Source of the DNA: Omphiscola glabra
Taxonomy: Eukaryota > Mollusca > Gastropoda > Lymnaeidae
NCBI GenBank assembly: GCA_964017045.1
Contig: OZ024795.1
Span: forward strand, 52,739,350 to 52,803,349
Direction of reading: 5' to 3'
Length of the DNA stretch: 64,000 bases
The notes below the pieces were generated by a model that saw only the letters and a program-made list of their open reading frames with translations, made no database searches and was not told the origin of the DNA. Shown piece after piece: positions 9,523 to 20,678 of this stretch (within the stretch, counting starts at the first letter, position 1; every line of letters begins with the position of its first letter). The translations under genes and the position numbers were made by a program.

Positions 9523-10441
9523 ACATCATCAGTGGCAACTTTGTTATCATCAGTGGCAACTTTGTTATCATCAGTGGCAACTTTGTTTTCATCAGTGGCA
9601 ACTTTGTTATCATCAGTGGCAACTTTGTTATCATCAGTGGCAACTTTGTTTTCATCAGTGGCAACTTTGTTATCATCAGTGACAACTTTGTTATCATCAG
9701 TGACAACTTTGTTATCGTCAGTGGCAACTTTGTTATCATCAGTGGAAACTTTGTTATCATCAGTGGCAACTTTGTTATCAGTGACAACTTTTTTATCATC
9801 AGTGGAAACTTTGTTATCACAGTGGAAACTTTGTTATCATCAGTGGAAACTTTGTTATCATCAGTGGAAATGTGTTATCGTCAGTGGCAACTTTGTTATC
9901 ATCAGTGACAACTTTGTTATCGTCAGTGGAAACTTTGTTATCATCAGTGGAAACTTTGTTATCATCAGTGGAAACTTTGTTATTATCAGTGGAAACTTTG
10001 TTATCATCAGTGACAAATTTGTTATCATCAGTGACAAATTTGTTATCATCGGTGACAACTTTGTTATCATCAGTGGCAACTTTGTTATCATCAGTGGCAA
10101 CTTAGTTATTATCAGTGGCGTAAGATACACATTATCGGTGGCAACTTTGTTATCATCAGTAGAAACTTTGTTATCATCAGTGGAAACTTTGTCATCATCA
10201 GTGGAAACTTTGTTATCATCAGTGGCGTAAGATACACATTATCAGTGGCAACTTTGTTATCATCAGTAGAAACTTTGTTATCATCAGTGGAAACTTTGTT
10301 ATCATCAGTGGAAACTTTGTTATCATCAGTGGCGTAAGATACACATTATCAGTGGCAACTTTGTTATCATCAGTGACAACTTTGTTATCATCAGTGACAA
10401 CTTTGTTATCATCAGTGACACCTTTGTTATCGTCAGTGACG
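9523..10441. repeat. 21-bp minisatellite, about 43 copies, with a 107-bp higher-order unit
   Basis: Unit with core TTATCATCAGTGGCAACTT; GGCAAC, GGAAAC and GACAAC variants alternate. A longer spacer, GTGGCGTAAGATACACATT, occurs at 10115, 10222 and 10329, exactly 107 bp apart, marking a higher-order repeat of one spacer-bearing and several normal units. Frames on both strands are artefacts of a stop-free 21-bp unit. Confidence 0.95.
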
Positions 10442-10553
10442 TAACTAGGGTTAGTTGAAAGATAAGCTCATCCATACCCGCCTGAGAAGTTGACTACAAC
10501 ATGTACGAGATTTTGTTTTAAAGTCGGAGTGGGGGGACGATAATGAAATTCCA

Positions 10554-10775
10554 GCATTATTTTTACCTACATCAGTTGCATTACTTTTACCTACATCAGT
10601 TGCATTACTTTTACCTACATCAGTTGCATTACTTTTACCTACATCAGTTGCATTATTTTTACCTACATCAGTTGCATTACTTTTACCTACATCAGTTGCA
10701 TTACTTTTACCTACATCAGTTGCATTAATTTTACCTACATCAGTTGCATTACTTTTACCTACATCAGTTGCATTC
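10554..10775. repeat. 24-bp minisatellite, about 9 copies
   Basis: Near-identical copies of a unit reading CATTACTTTTACCTACATC plus AGTTG. The 61-residue frame starting at 10543 is the translation of this repeat. Confidence 0.95.
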
Positions 10776-10966
10776 TAAATCAACATTTTTTTAAAAAATA
10801 CTATTGATGCCTCGTGAGTTAAACTGTACCAAAGATTATTAAATGGTTTTTGTTATCCTATATAATTCGGGCGTTATACAAGATGGCACTGAAATATAAT
10901 GAGTCAAACGGGAGGTTTAAAAGCCGACAAATCGTTACTAAGGGCTCGGCATCTAGCGAAACCTTT

Positions 10967-11295
10967 CGTCTTTTGTAAACAGTATAACCGGTACGTTATT
11001 TTAGCCTATCATATGCTCCAATCCGCACGTCTTTTGTAGACAGTGTACGTTATTTCGACATATCATATGCTCCAATGCGCATGTTTTTGTAGACAATATA
11101 CGTTATTTTAGCCTATCATATGCTCCAATGCGCACGTCTTTTGTAGACAGTGTACGTTATTTCAACATATCATATGCTCCAATGCTCATGTCTTTTGTAC
11201 ACAGTGTACGTTATTTCAGTCTTATCATATGCTCCAATGCGCATGTCTTTTGTAGACAGTGTACGTTATTTCAGTCCATTATATGCTCCAACGTT
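10967..11295. repeat. About 55-bp minisatellite, 6 copies
   Basis: Units share CATATGCTCCAATGCGCA, GTCTTTTGTAGACAG and GTACGTTATTT. The first copy is the most diverged and lengths vary by a few bases. Confidence 0.9.
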
Positions 11296-11567
11296 TTAAA
11301 CAGAGGTGGACAAACTATATTTTTTAAATAAACAAAAAAAAAAAACTGCAGAAGTGGCGAAGGCGAATTAAATGTAAAATTTGTCAGACTATATAAGGAG
11401 ATACGTCATTTCAGTGTGTTTAAAAAGAAGGGGGGGGCGCAAGACCAAAACGTGGTCGGCTTGTAGAGTTGTTTATTACTAGAGGCGCCACAGTCCATAA
11501 CAATTTAAATAGAACCTGCAAATTCAGTTGGGGGGGGGGGGTTAATGCCTCACCCTGCCCTGCCCAA
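11296..11567. other. Short spacer with poly-G runs
   Basis: Spacer between two arrays. It contains G-runs at about 11430-11437 and 12 G at 11530-11541. No gene seen. Confidence 0.5.
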
Positions 11568-12908
11568 ATGATGTCCCTGTATATAAGCACTGGTAATGAA
11601 TGTCCTTTATATAAACACTGGTAATGAATGTCCCTGTATATTAGCACTGGGAATGGATGTCCCTGTATATAAGCACTGGTAATGAATGTCCCTGTATATA
11701 AGCACTGGTAATGGATGTCCCTGTATATAAGCACTTTTAATGAATGTCCCTGTATATAAACACTGGTAATGAATGTCCCTGTATATAAGCACTGGCAATG
11801 AATGTCCCTGTATATAAGCACTGGTAATGAATGTCCCTGTACATAAGCACTGGTAATGAATGTCCCTGTATATAAGCATTGGTAATGGATTTCCCTGTAC
11901 ATAAGCACTGGTAATGAATTTTCCTGTGTATAAGCATTGGTAATGAATGTTCCTGTATATAAGCATTGGTAATGAATGTCCCTGTATATAAGTAATGGTA
12001 ATGGATGTCCCTGTATATAAGCACTGTTAATGAATGTCCTTGTATATAAGTACTGGTAATGAATGTCCTTGTATATAAGCACTGGTAATGAATGTCCCTG
12101 TACATAAGCACTGGTAATGAATGTCCCTGTATATAAGCACTGGCAATGAATGTCCCTGTATATAAGCACTGGTAATGAATGTCCCTGTATATAAGCACTG
12201 GTAATGGATTTCCCTGTATATAAGCACTGGTAATGAATGTCCCTGTATATAAGCACTGGTAATGGATTTCCGTGTATATAAGCACTGGTAATGGATTTCC
12301 CTGTATATACGCACTGGTAATGAATGTCCCTGTATATACGCATAGGTAATGAATGTCCCTGTATATAAGCACTGGCAATGAATGTCCCTGTATATAAGCA
12401 CTGGCAGTGAATGTCCCTGTATATAAGCACTGGCAATGAATGTCCCTGTATATAAGCACTGGTAATGGATTTCCGTGTATATATGCACTGGTAATGGATT
12501 TCCCTGTATATACGCACTGGTAATGAATGTCCCTGTATATACGCATTGGTAATGAATGTCCCTGTATATAAGCACTGGTAATGAATGTCCTTGTATATAA
12601 GCACTGGTAATGAATGTCCCTGTATATAAGCACTGGCAATGAATGTCCCTGTATATAAGCACTGGTAATGAATGTCCCTGTATATAAGCACTGGTAATGA
12701 ATGTCCCTGTATATAAGCACTGGTAATGAATGTCCTTGTATATAAGCACTGGTAATGAATGTCCCTGTATATATATAAACTGGAAATGAATGTCCCTATA
12801 TATAAGCACTGGTAATGAATGTCCCTGTATATAAGCACAGGTAATGAATGTCCCTGTATATATATAAACTGGAAATGAATGTCCCTGTATGTAAGCACTG
12901 GTAATGAA
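11568..12908. repeat. 29-bp minisatellite, about 46 copies
   Basis: Unit core: AATGAATGTCCCTGTATATA then AGCACTGGT. Variants change TGAATG to TGGATT or AGCACT to CGCACT/ACACTG. Because 29 is not a multiple of three and the unit lacks minus-strand stops, all three minus frames stay open for hundreds of codons as a 29-residue repeat. There is no sign that this is a protein. Confidence 0.97.
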
Positions 12909-13032
12909 ATACTACTATTAATGAAATGAAGAACTAGGCTCTTACGTTTAATCAAATTTTAACCAAACTTTTATGTGATATTCCTTTTTTCATTAAAAGC
13001 TGCAAAAAATGTTGGTTCGATTCTCGTACTGA

Positions 13033-13085
13033 AAGCCAGTGCCGTCTTAATTAACAAGGCATGGGCCCACTGGGCTTCTAGGACA
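13033..13085. repeat. Fragment of a dispersed repeat (CAGTGCCGTCTTAA family)
   Basis: Reads CAGTGCCGTCTTAATTAAC then AAGGCATGGGCCCACTGGGC. This closely matches the start of 13480-13640. The CAGTG start resembles hAT-type ends, but no target duplication was found. Confidence 0.45.
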
Positions 13086-13090
13086 CTAAT

Positions 13091-13186
13091 TCTTGTATAG
13101 GCACCATACTGCACACTTTGGCTATAGAATATTGTAATTCTTTTATAGGCATCATACTGCACACTTTGGTTATAGAATAATTAAAG
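13091..13186. repeat. 48-bp direct duplication
   Basis: Two adjacent 48-bp copies sharing CATACTGCACACTTTGG and CTATAGAATA-like sequence, differing at a few positions. Confidence 0.8.
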
Positions 13187-13479
13187 ATTTTTGGCAATTA
13201 AATTTGAAAGTCAGTGGACAGCACGTTTCCCAATTTGTACCCACGATATTATCGGCACATTCCAGATTTAATATTATAAATGCGAATCATAAGTTGGATA
13301 CAAGGGGAATAACTCTCGTCAATACATTTTAATTGTTTCCAGAAAAAAAAGTAAGTAAGAATTTGTGTTTACAATTTACAGTAATTACACTCATGTTACA
13401 ATGTTAGAGTAAGATGTTAGTCCCAGGCGGTAATAACCCTAGCTACGCCACTGCTCAGTAGTGAAATTAGTGGAGAAAA
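13187..13479. other. Unassigned spacer with a possible transposon end
   Basis: No gene. At about 13436-13452, CCCTAGCTACGCCACTG is the complement of a CAGTGGCGTAGCTAGGG string, a form common at hAT-like element ends. No matching opposite end was located. Confidence 0.3.
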
Positions 13480-13640
13480 GCAGTGCCGTCTTAACTAAGG
13501 CATGGGCACACTGTCCTGTGCAGTGTGCTGCTCAGTGTGTGCACTTGCCCAGGGTTCTCACGCCTCTAGGTGGGCTCATGCTTCTTGAGGGGCCTAGAGT
13601 ACCGGCGTGCCTTACGCTTCTACCTCTAGGGGCATTATGT
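13480..13640. repeat. Dispersed repeat fragment, possibly hAT-derived
   Basis: Starts CAGTGCCGTCTTAACTAAGG and continues with GC-rich GCACTTGCCCAGG, CCTCTAGG and GAGGGGCCTAGAG motifs, unlike its AT-rich surroundings. It shares its first 35 bases with 13033-13085. Class is uncertain. Confidence 0.45.
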
Positions 13641-13792
13641 TGCCAATGTTATTAATGAATATTGATATATTTTAGGTCATTTATTTTGCTATTGAAGCGT
13701 CAAGACCGTTACTCCAGTTTATTTAAACGTGTTTTTTTTTTATTCTCACATCAATTTATTTTTTTGGTACTTTCTAGCTTTAGAAAAAATTT

Positions 13793-13907
13793 CGGTTATT
13801 GCACGCTACTGGTCCCTCTGTCGCTCACCCTAACCCGAACCCTAAATCTATCATAAACAAAGGGAAGTGACTCCCAATAAGGGGACCACAACAGCACATT
13901 AGCCAAA
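13793..13907. repeat. Dispersed repeat, copy 1 of 2
   Basis: About 115 bp starting near TTGCACGCTACTGG and ending near ACATTAGCCAAA. It matches 28709-28822 with few differences. It includes CCCTAACCCGAACCCTAAA, which only superficially resembles telomere repeats. Confidence 0.85.
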
Positions 13908-15454
13908 ATTATCAATTTTTAAAAAATCCATTGTTTATTTTATTTATGGAGGGTTGGTAGAGGAATAAATTGAAGAGTCTTACAAAAGGTACCAAACGTT
14001 CTCTATTTAGTAATTTAAATGAAGAAAGCTATAGTAGCTAGATAATCCAAATACACTTTTGAAGTTACTGATTTAGGTTTGTTTGGAAATTTATGCTGTC
14101 TCATTTTCACTCAGATAAATCACATAGACATAGGCCTACTAATAAATATACTACGTCTTTTTTATTATCATTAAGTTTAGATAATTAGTTTTTCAAAGGC
14201 TATATTTTAAATAGCCATATAAAATCTACAGACTTTTTCCACAACAGTGTTTTTCTCATATTTTTTTTTTTCAACTGTCAATTTTTGGAAAACATACTTA
14301 AGTTTTAAATTAAATCCAAAATGATAATTATTATAATGACATACTAATAGATTGTTTGTCATCTTTTAAATTAACAATCAAATGTTTTGAATGGAATTTT
14401 TAATTTATATTCATTCATTGATGAATTAGTTTAAAGAAATCAAATTGTGAAACAACATTACTATTTAGATGCAATTAAAAATAACAAGAAATTATGTAAC
14501 CCATGAATGATCAAAGGAATCTAAATTTCAACTAGAATCTTTTCTGTTGCTGGAAGGTTATGCAAAGCTAAATTGATGTATGTGCCAAAATGCATCCCAT
14601 CATTTTTGCATTTATCAAAAGTTTTCGAGGGAGGTGCTTACTAATAAACCAACATCCAAACCTTAGCCCCATTTTTTGGGAGTGGCGCCCTCAATCTCTT
14701 CTCCCTCCCGAATTAAGGTGACAGTATTGACACAATGTAATCTTTAAAAGAATGTTAACAACCTAGGCCATACTGCTGTTCCTTACTTGAATAGTAGGCT
14801 ATAGACAGCCATTCTCAGGAAATGCCCACAGGGAGCACCAGTAAGAAGATTTTGCCACCCCCTGATATGGCCGCCAGGGGGGATTGACCCTCTTGCCCCC
14901 TCCTTTGTATGACCGTATATAGAATGTTATGGGCCTCAGTTCATTACTGCTGTAAAGACGGCCCTTATCTCATTCTCTCTGCCTCTAATTTCACATCAGC
15001 AATTCAGTATCTGTATTTGTCTTCTGGAATCCCATTCAGAGCTGCCATGTGACCTGTTCCATTTTGTCGGTTCTGTGTCACCTGTAATCATAATACGTTT
15101 GTTAATAGGGATGTCAAATCAAAATCTAAAGTCAACAGGGAAAAGTTTAAATACTTTTGCACTCACTCACAATGTTGAAATCATTGTTGAGCCCCATAAA
15201 TATCACAGAGCAAATGATATCCAAACATTGAAAGTAATTTTGAACAGCCCCGTTTCAATGTGTCAAGATACGTGTACCTCAGAAAACCTGTAATTCAGAA
15301 TAGTTTTCCACATTTTTAAAAAAAACTTTGCGAATGCGAAAAATAATCTTTCAATTAAATGAAAAAAAAACACATGGGAGAAATCATTGAACCCAGAGAC
15401 AGTCTGAGTACCATTTTTTGAGTCTCTAAATTGCATAAAATGGCTGCTCCCTCT
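13908..15454. other. Unassigned AT-rich sequence
   Basis: 1.5 kb without a recognised gene. A GC-richer patch at about 14840-14975 (CCACCCCCTGATATGG, then TAAAGACGGCCCTTA) may be a fragment of the same dispersed family as 13480-13640 in the opposite orientation. The open frame at 15075-15293 has no recognisable domain. Confidence 0.35.
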
Positions 15455-16079
15455 GGGTCCTAACTTCTCCTGGGTTCTAACTTCTCCTGGGTTCTAACTT
15501 CTCCTAGGTCCAAACTTCTCCTAGGTCCTTACTTCTCCTGGGTTCTTACCTCTCCTGTGTCTTAACTTCTCCTGGGTTCTTATTTCTCCTGGGTTCTTAC
15601 TTCTCCTGGGTTCTTACTTCTCCTGTGTTCTTACTTCTTCTGGGTTCTTACTTCTCCTGTGTTCTTACTTCTCCTGTGTTCTTACTTCTCCTAGGTTCTT
15701 ACTTCTCCTGTGTTCTTACTTCTCCTGGGTTCTTACTTCTCCTGTGTTCTTACTTCTCCTAGGTCCTTACTTCTCCTGGGTTCTTACCTCTCCTGTGTTC
15801 TCACTTCTCCTGTGTTCTTACTTCTCCTGGGTTCTTACTTCTCCTGTGTTCTTACTTCTCCTGGGTTCTTACGTCTCCTGGGTTCTTACTTCTCCTGTGT
15901 TCTTACTTCTCCTGGGTCCTTACTTCTCCTAGGTTCTTACCTCTCCTGGGTCCTAACTTCTCCTGGGTTCTCACTTCTCCTGGGTTCTTACTTCTCCTGG
16001 GTTCTTACTTCTCCTATGTCCTAACTTCTCCTGGGTTCTTACTTCTCCTAGGTCCTTACTTCTCCTGGGTCCTAACTTC
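15455..16079. repeat. 17-bp minisatellite, about 37 copies
   Basis: Unit CTTCTCCTGGGTTCTTA, with GGG/GTG/AGG and TTC/TCC variants mixed irregularly. A strong pyrimidine bias on the + strand gives Leu/Ser-rich artefact frames. Confidence 0.95.
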
Positions 16080-16366
16080 TGAAAGTTGTATTTCTCATAT
16101 AATTATGTTCACTCATAATACATTTTAGCTGAATTATTTGGAGCCTGGGGAAAGCTGAAACAAACTATTTGTTGTTTTAATGTAGGCCTTTATTCTCACT
16201 GTCACATTAAGCTTGTTATTTCATGTCATGCCGTGTCATCAAAAGAAAATATCTGTCATATTCCGCCTTTTGATGACTGTTGCTCTAGTTAATGGCTTCT
16301 TTTTTGTTCTACCTGGGTCATATTAAAAGACTAAACTTAAATACACCTGAATTTATAGTTTCGCTA

Positions 16367-16368
<2 letters not shown>
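16080..16368. other. Unassigned spacer
   Basis: Non-repetitive AT-rich DNA. No gene seen. Confidence 0.4.

Positions 16369-16411
<43 letters not shown>
16369..16411. repeat. (AT)n microsatellite
   Basis: Perfect AT dinucleotide run of about 21 copies. Confidence 0.97.
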
Positions 16412-16415
<4 letters not shown>

Positions 16416-16544
16416 TGAAAATTTGTGACCTTGTTTTGTGACTTTGTTCCACAAATGCTTTTAAATGGATTGATGGATCTTGACCAAACTTGGCAAATAT
16501 ATCCATCATTTTCCGAATCCATTTGTAATGTGAACCTATCGTGT

Positions 16545-17035
16545 AACAGGATTAAACCCGGGATCGGAATCATATCCGGAAACTGGATCCCATCAGATAA
16601 GAGGATCCCACCAGGCAACTCGATCCTACCGGGCTTTGGATCCCTCCGGGATCGGAATCAAATCTGGGTTAGGTTTCCAAAGGCATCTGGATATTGACAG
16701 AATCAGGAACCCACTGGGAAATGGGATACTAACGGGATTGTAATTCCATCAGGATCCCATCAAGAAACTCATTCCTAAGGGGATTTGGATCCCACCATCT
16801 GGTGGGATCCATAGGGATTGGTATTCTACCAGAATTGGGATCCAACAGGGATAAGAATACCACAGGAATAGGGATCCCAATGGGATCGGGATCCAAATGA
16901 GATCGGGATCGGGATCCAAATGAGATCGGGATCTCACAGGGTTCATGATCAAAATGGGATGGGGATCCCTCCAGGTACTAGGATACATCAGAAAACGGGA
17001 TCTGATTAGGATCTCTCTGGAATCAGGATCCCCAG
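16545..17035. repeat. Degenerate GGATCC-rich simple repeat
   Basis: Irregular recurrence of GGGATC, GGATCC and GGATCCCA every 10-25 bases, interleaved with ATGAGATCGGG. It looks like an old, diverged tandem array. No coding content is recognised. Confidence 0.7.
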
Positions 17036-17247
17036 GGAGAACGAAAGATTTACAAAAGTTATCATAAATGCATTTTTATGGGAGGTAACGGTAAAGTAAT
17101 CTTTTATTACTACAAGGGTGTTGGTTTTTTTTACAAGCCGCTTAATTTCAATGTTAGTTAAAAGGCTGTAGAAGTTGTTGTTTTTCCGAATGCAATTCTG
17201 GACTATGCCAGTTATGTTGGTTAGTCTCATTATAATGGGTAGTAATT

Positions 17248-17361
17248 GATAGTCAATTAATATTATGATAGTCAATTAATATTATGATAGTCAATTAATA
17301 TTATGATAGTCAATTAATATTATGATAGTCAATTAATATTATGATAGTCAATTAATATTAT
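17248..17361. repeat. 19-bp minisatellite, 6 exact copies
   Basis: Unit GATAGTCAATTAATATTAT repeated six times (114 bp). It contains a palindromic AATATT/ATTAAT core. Confidence 0.97.
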
Positions 17362-17566
17362 GCTTGCGCCTTTTAATCCATAAAATTTATTTATTTTCGT
17401 TACACGACCGAAAATGCCGCCCACCCCTATATAGACAAAAAAGTGCTGCCAGGGATGGATTGGCTTGGCAAGCAAGAAATATTTATTAAAAAATTAAATA
17501 ATTATTTTTGTTAATTTTTCAAAAACCTAAAAATTCCTAGTCATGCCTGACAACTTTTAAGATGGA

Positions 17567-17743
17567 CACATGATATATGACACATGATATATGACACATG
17601 ATATATGACACATGATATATGACACATGATATATAACACATGATATATGACACATGATATATGACACATGATATATGACACATGATATATGACACGATAT
17701 ATAACACATGATATATGACACATGATATATGACACATGACATA
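17567..17743. repeat. 14-bp minisatellite, about 12.5 copies
   Basis: Unit ACATGATATATGAC. CATGATATATG is nearly self-complementary, so single strands could fold. A few copies read TATAAC. Confidence 0.95.
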
Positions 17744-17834
17744 TTCTTATTAGTAAAAATGTTGGTCAAGAAATGTTTTCATAAAATATTTTTTTACCGG
17801 TATTTACCTTCTTTAAAAACAACATATCTATAAT

Positions 17835-18321
17835 ACCTCCAGGGCCCATCATCAGCATTGATCTCTACACAAACCTCCAGGGCCCATCATCAGCATTGAT
17901 CTCTACACAAACCTCCAGGGCCCATCATCAGCATTGATTTCTACACAAACCTCCAGGGCCCATCATCAGCATTGATCTCTACACAAACCTCCAGGGCCCA
18001 TCATCAGCATTGATTTCTACACAAACCTCCAGGGCCCATCATCAGCATTGATCTCTACACAAACCTCCAGGGCCCATCATCAGCATTGATCTCTATACAA
18101 ACCTCCAGGGCCCATCATCAGCATTGATCTCTACACAAACCTCCAGGGCCCATCATCAGCATTGATTTCTACACAAACCTCCAGGGCCCATCATCAGCAT
18201 TGATCTCTACACAAACCTCCAGGGCCCATCATCAGCATTGATTTCTACACAAACCTCCAGGGCCCATCATCAGCATTGATCTCTATACAAACCTCCAGGG
18301 CCCATCATCAGCATTGATCTT
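17835..18321. repeat. 38-bp minisatellite, about 13 copies
   Basis: Unit reads ACCTCCAGGGCCCATCATCA then GCATTGATCTCTACACAA. Two variants alternate (ATCTCT and ATTTCT). The corresponding place in the paralogous segment (about 24055-24105) has one unit-like sequence only. Confidence 0.95.
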
Positions 18322-18465
18322 AAAATTGCCAGTTTTATTTCAACAAGTTTGTTGTGTGTCAAGACTGTTGATATCTCTCACAAACATTGTTGATGACATA
18401 ATAACTTGTATGAAGATTTAATGATGCCAGTCAACAGCCCTCGTCATCGCTGATATTTCTTGCAG

Positions 18466-18620
18466 GTCCAAGACAAGACTAAACTTCACTCCAGAGATTA
18501 AAGATGTTGGAGGTGGAGAGCAACTCCCTCGTGTTGGATAATGAACAGCAACAACAGCAGTACCAGAAATGTCTTGATGAGACAGCCAATCAGGTGGCCC
18601 AGGCATTATTGGCTCACAAG
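18466..18620 (+). CDS. Probable exon of an NCKAP5/NCKAP5L-like gene
   Basis: Single exon of a conserved coiled-coil segment. It follows a good splice acceptor (TATTTCTTGCAG) and ends AAG with donor GTAGCT at 18621. The frame from 18495 reads RLKMLEVESNSLVLDNEQ, a run of Gln, then YQKCLDETANQVAQALLAHK. This matches the N-terminal coiled coil of vertebrate NCKAP5 and NCKAP5L in pattern (LE.ENSAL...YE.CLDE.AN.VVQALL.QK), as recalled rather than searched. Family knowledge: these are microtubule- and centrosome-associated proteins; NCKAP5L is also called Cep169. Oddity: the bases just after the acceptor (DKTKL) fit the same family but are one base out of frame with the rest. An alternative AG at 18493-18494 would start the exon at 18495 in frame (42 codons, phase 0 both ends). 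No neighbouring exons were found in the window. Either a functional exon using the inner acceptor or a pseudo-exon is possible. Confidence 0.6.
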
Positions 18621-19854
18621 GTAGCTATCTTATAAATGGGGGTTTCCTTACCTCCTATGTAGCTCTACTTGTCTAAAAATGGGGGTTTCCTTACCTCATA
18701 TCTAGCTCTACTTGTCTAAAAATGGGGGTTTCCTTACCTCATATGTAGCTCTACTTGTCTAAAAATGGGGGTTTCCTTACCTCATATGTAGCTCTACTTG
18801 TCTAAAAATGGGGGTTTCCTTACCTCATATGTAGCTCTACTTGTCTAAAAATGGGGGTTTCCTTACCTCATATGTAGCTCTACTTGTCTAAAAAGGGGGG
18901 TTCTTTACCTCATATGTAGCTCTACTTGTCTAAAAAGGGGGGTTCTTTACCTCATATGTAGCTCTACTTGTCTAAAAAGGGGGGTTCTTTACCTCATATG
19001 TAGCTCTACTTGTCTAAAAAGGGGGGTTCTTTACCTCATATGTAGCTCTACTTGTCTAAAAAGGGGGGTTCTTTACCTCATATGTAGCTCTACTTGTCTA
19101 AAAAGGGGGGTTCTTTACCTCATATGTAGCTCTACTTGTCTAAAAAGGGGGGTTCTTTACCTCATATGTAGCTCTACTTGTCTAAAAAGGGGGGTTCTTT
19201 ACCTCATATGTAGCTCTACTTGTCTAAAAAGGGGGGTTCCTTACCTCATATGTAGCTCTACTTGTCTAAAAAGGGGGGTTCTTTACCTCATATGTAGCTC
19301 TACATGTCTAAAAAGGGGGTTCTTTACCTCATATGTAGCTCTACTTGTCTAAAAAGGGGGGTTCCTTACCTCATATGTAGCTCTACTTGTCTAAAAAGGG
19401 GGGTTCTTTACCTCATATGTAGCTCTACTTGTCTAAAAAGGGGGGTTCCTTACCTCATATGTAGCTCTACTTGTCTAAAAAGGGGGGTTCTTTACCTCAT
19501 ATGTAGCTCTACTTGTCTAAAAAGGGGGGTTCCTTACCTCATATGTAGCTCTACTTGTCTAAAAAGGGGGGTTCTTTACCTCATATGTAGCTCTACTTGT
19601 CTAAAAAGGGGGGTTCTTTACCTCATATGTAGCTCTACTTGTCTAAAAAGGGGGGTTCTTTACCTCATATGTAGCTCTACTTGTCTAAAAAGGGGGGTTC
19701 TTTACCTCATATGTAGCTCTACTTGTCTAAAAAGGGGGGTTCCTTACCTCATATGTAGCTCTACTTGTCTAAAAAGGGGGGTTCTTTACCTCATATGTAG
19801 CTCTACTTGTCTAAAAAGGGGGGTTCTTTACCTCATATGTAGCTCTACTTGTCG
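18621..19854. repeat. 42/43-bp minisatellite starting at a splice donor, about 29 copies
   Basis: The first 6 units are 43 bp (AAAAATGGGGGTTTCCTTACC); the remainder are 42 bp (AAAAAGGGGGGTTCTTTACC). All share ATGTAGCTCTACTTGTCTA. The array begins at the donor GTAGCT of the exon above, and every unit repeats a GTAGCT. The 238-residue frame starting at 19304 is an artefact of the 42-bp unit. Confidence 0.95.
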
Positions 19855-20042
19855 GTTTAATACATTTAATAAAATATATGATGTACTTATTGCTTATAAT
19901 ATGAAAATATTTTTATTCATTAAATTTTTTAAAATTTTAATTTCAATTTTTCTTTTAACAAATATAAAACTTAATAAAAACTGTACTTTTTCTATTCAAG
20001 ATATTATTGACATGTCATAACTACAGATAAGGGGAAGTTTAA
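19855..20042. other. AT-rich spacer
   Basis: AT-rich sequence between the array and the piggyBac-like element. Nothing recognised. Confidence 0.4.
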
Positions 20043-20352
20043 TTAACCCATTTTTGCCTACTTTGCCCTCCTGCGTAAGCAGTGGGGCATAAATCAATTT
20101 TAAAGTGTAAATGTTATTTTTAAACTTTAAATGAAAGAAAGAAAATATAAATTAAGCTACATCATTTTTATTTAAATTTTTATTAAATATAAAAAGGAAT
20201 GAATTATAATTATGATAAAAAAATACGGTTTTGAAGCATATGATCTTTTTAATTACAATATCTCAAGTTGACTCGACATGTTGAACATAAATTTGCTCAC
20301 TGTTTCGTGCACTTTTGGGGAATTTTTTGTTTTTTAATATCAAATGAGCGTT

Positions 20353-20460
20353 ACACATCTACATAATAACCTTCATTACATATATGGACACATCTACATA
20401 ATAACCTTCATTACATATATGGACACATCTACATAATAACCTTCATTACATATATGGAGA
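20353..20460. repeat. 35-bp minisatellite, 3 copies
   Basis: Three near-perfect copies of a unit containing ACACATCTACATAATAACC and TTCATTACATATATGG. Confidence 0.95.
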
Positions 20461-20592
20461 GTTTGTATTAGCCAAGTCTTTTTTTTTCTTAATTTAATTT
20501 GACACATTTAAAAACTTTGGTAAATTTAAATTATTATTTGTCATTTAAACTTAACGCAACCACCGCGACCCAAACTGGATGATGCAGCAACA

Positions 20593-20678
20593 TCAACAAT
20601 TGTTAGCTACACCAACAGATCAAACTGCATCAACCATGGTTGGCTACAACAACAGATCAACGTGCACCAACCATTGTT
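20593..20678. repeat. 37-bp diverged duplication, about 2.3 copies
   Basis: Units share CAAC.A..GTT.GCTACA and CAACAGATCAA. They are clearly older than the neighbouring arrays. Confidence 0.7.

Larger units (their letters stand above)
17745..18640 (+). repeat. Segmental duplication, copy 1 (partner 23975-24420)
   Basis: Shares with 23975-24420, in the same order: GTCAAGA..TTTTTCATAAAATATTTT, TTACCTTCTTTAAAAACAAC, GATATCTCTCA-like, GATGCCAGTC.ACAGCCC, and the NCKAP5-like exon. Copy 1 contains a 38-bp array that copy 2 has only as a single diverged unit. Confidence 0.85.

Noticed and set aside
11420..12955. Minus-strand frame of 511 codons with a 29-residue repeat
   Set aside because: It is the 29-bp minisatellite read in three successive frames. 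All three minus frames are open because the unit has no stop. There is no start context, signal or domain.
13825..13850. Interstitial telomere repeat
   Set aside because: CCCTAACCCGAACCCTAAA is only three imperfect units and is part of a longer dispersed repeat with a second copy at 28709.
19304..20020. 238-codon frame with a Cys-rich 14-residue repeat
   Set aside because: It comes from the 42-bp minisatellite, and the C-terminal tail is AT-rich spacer translation.
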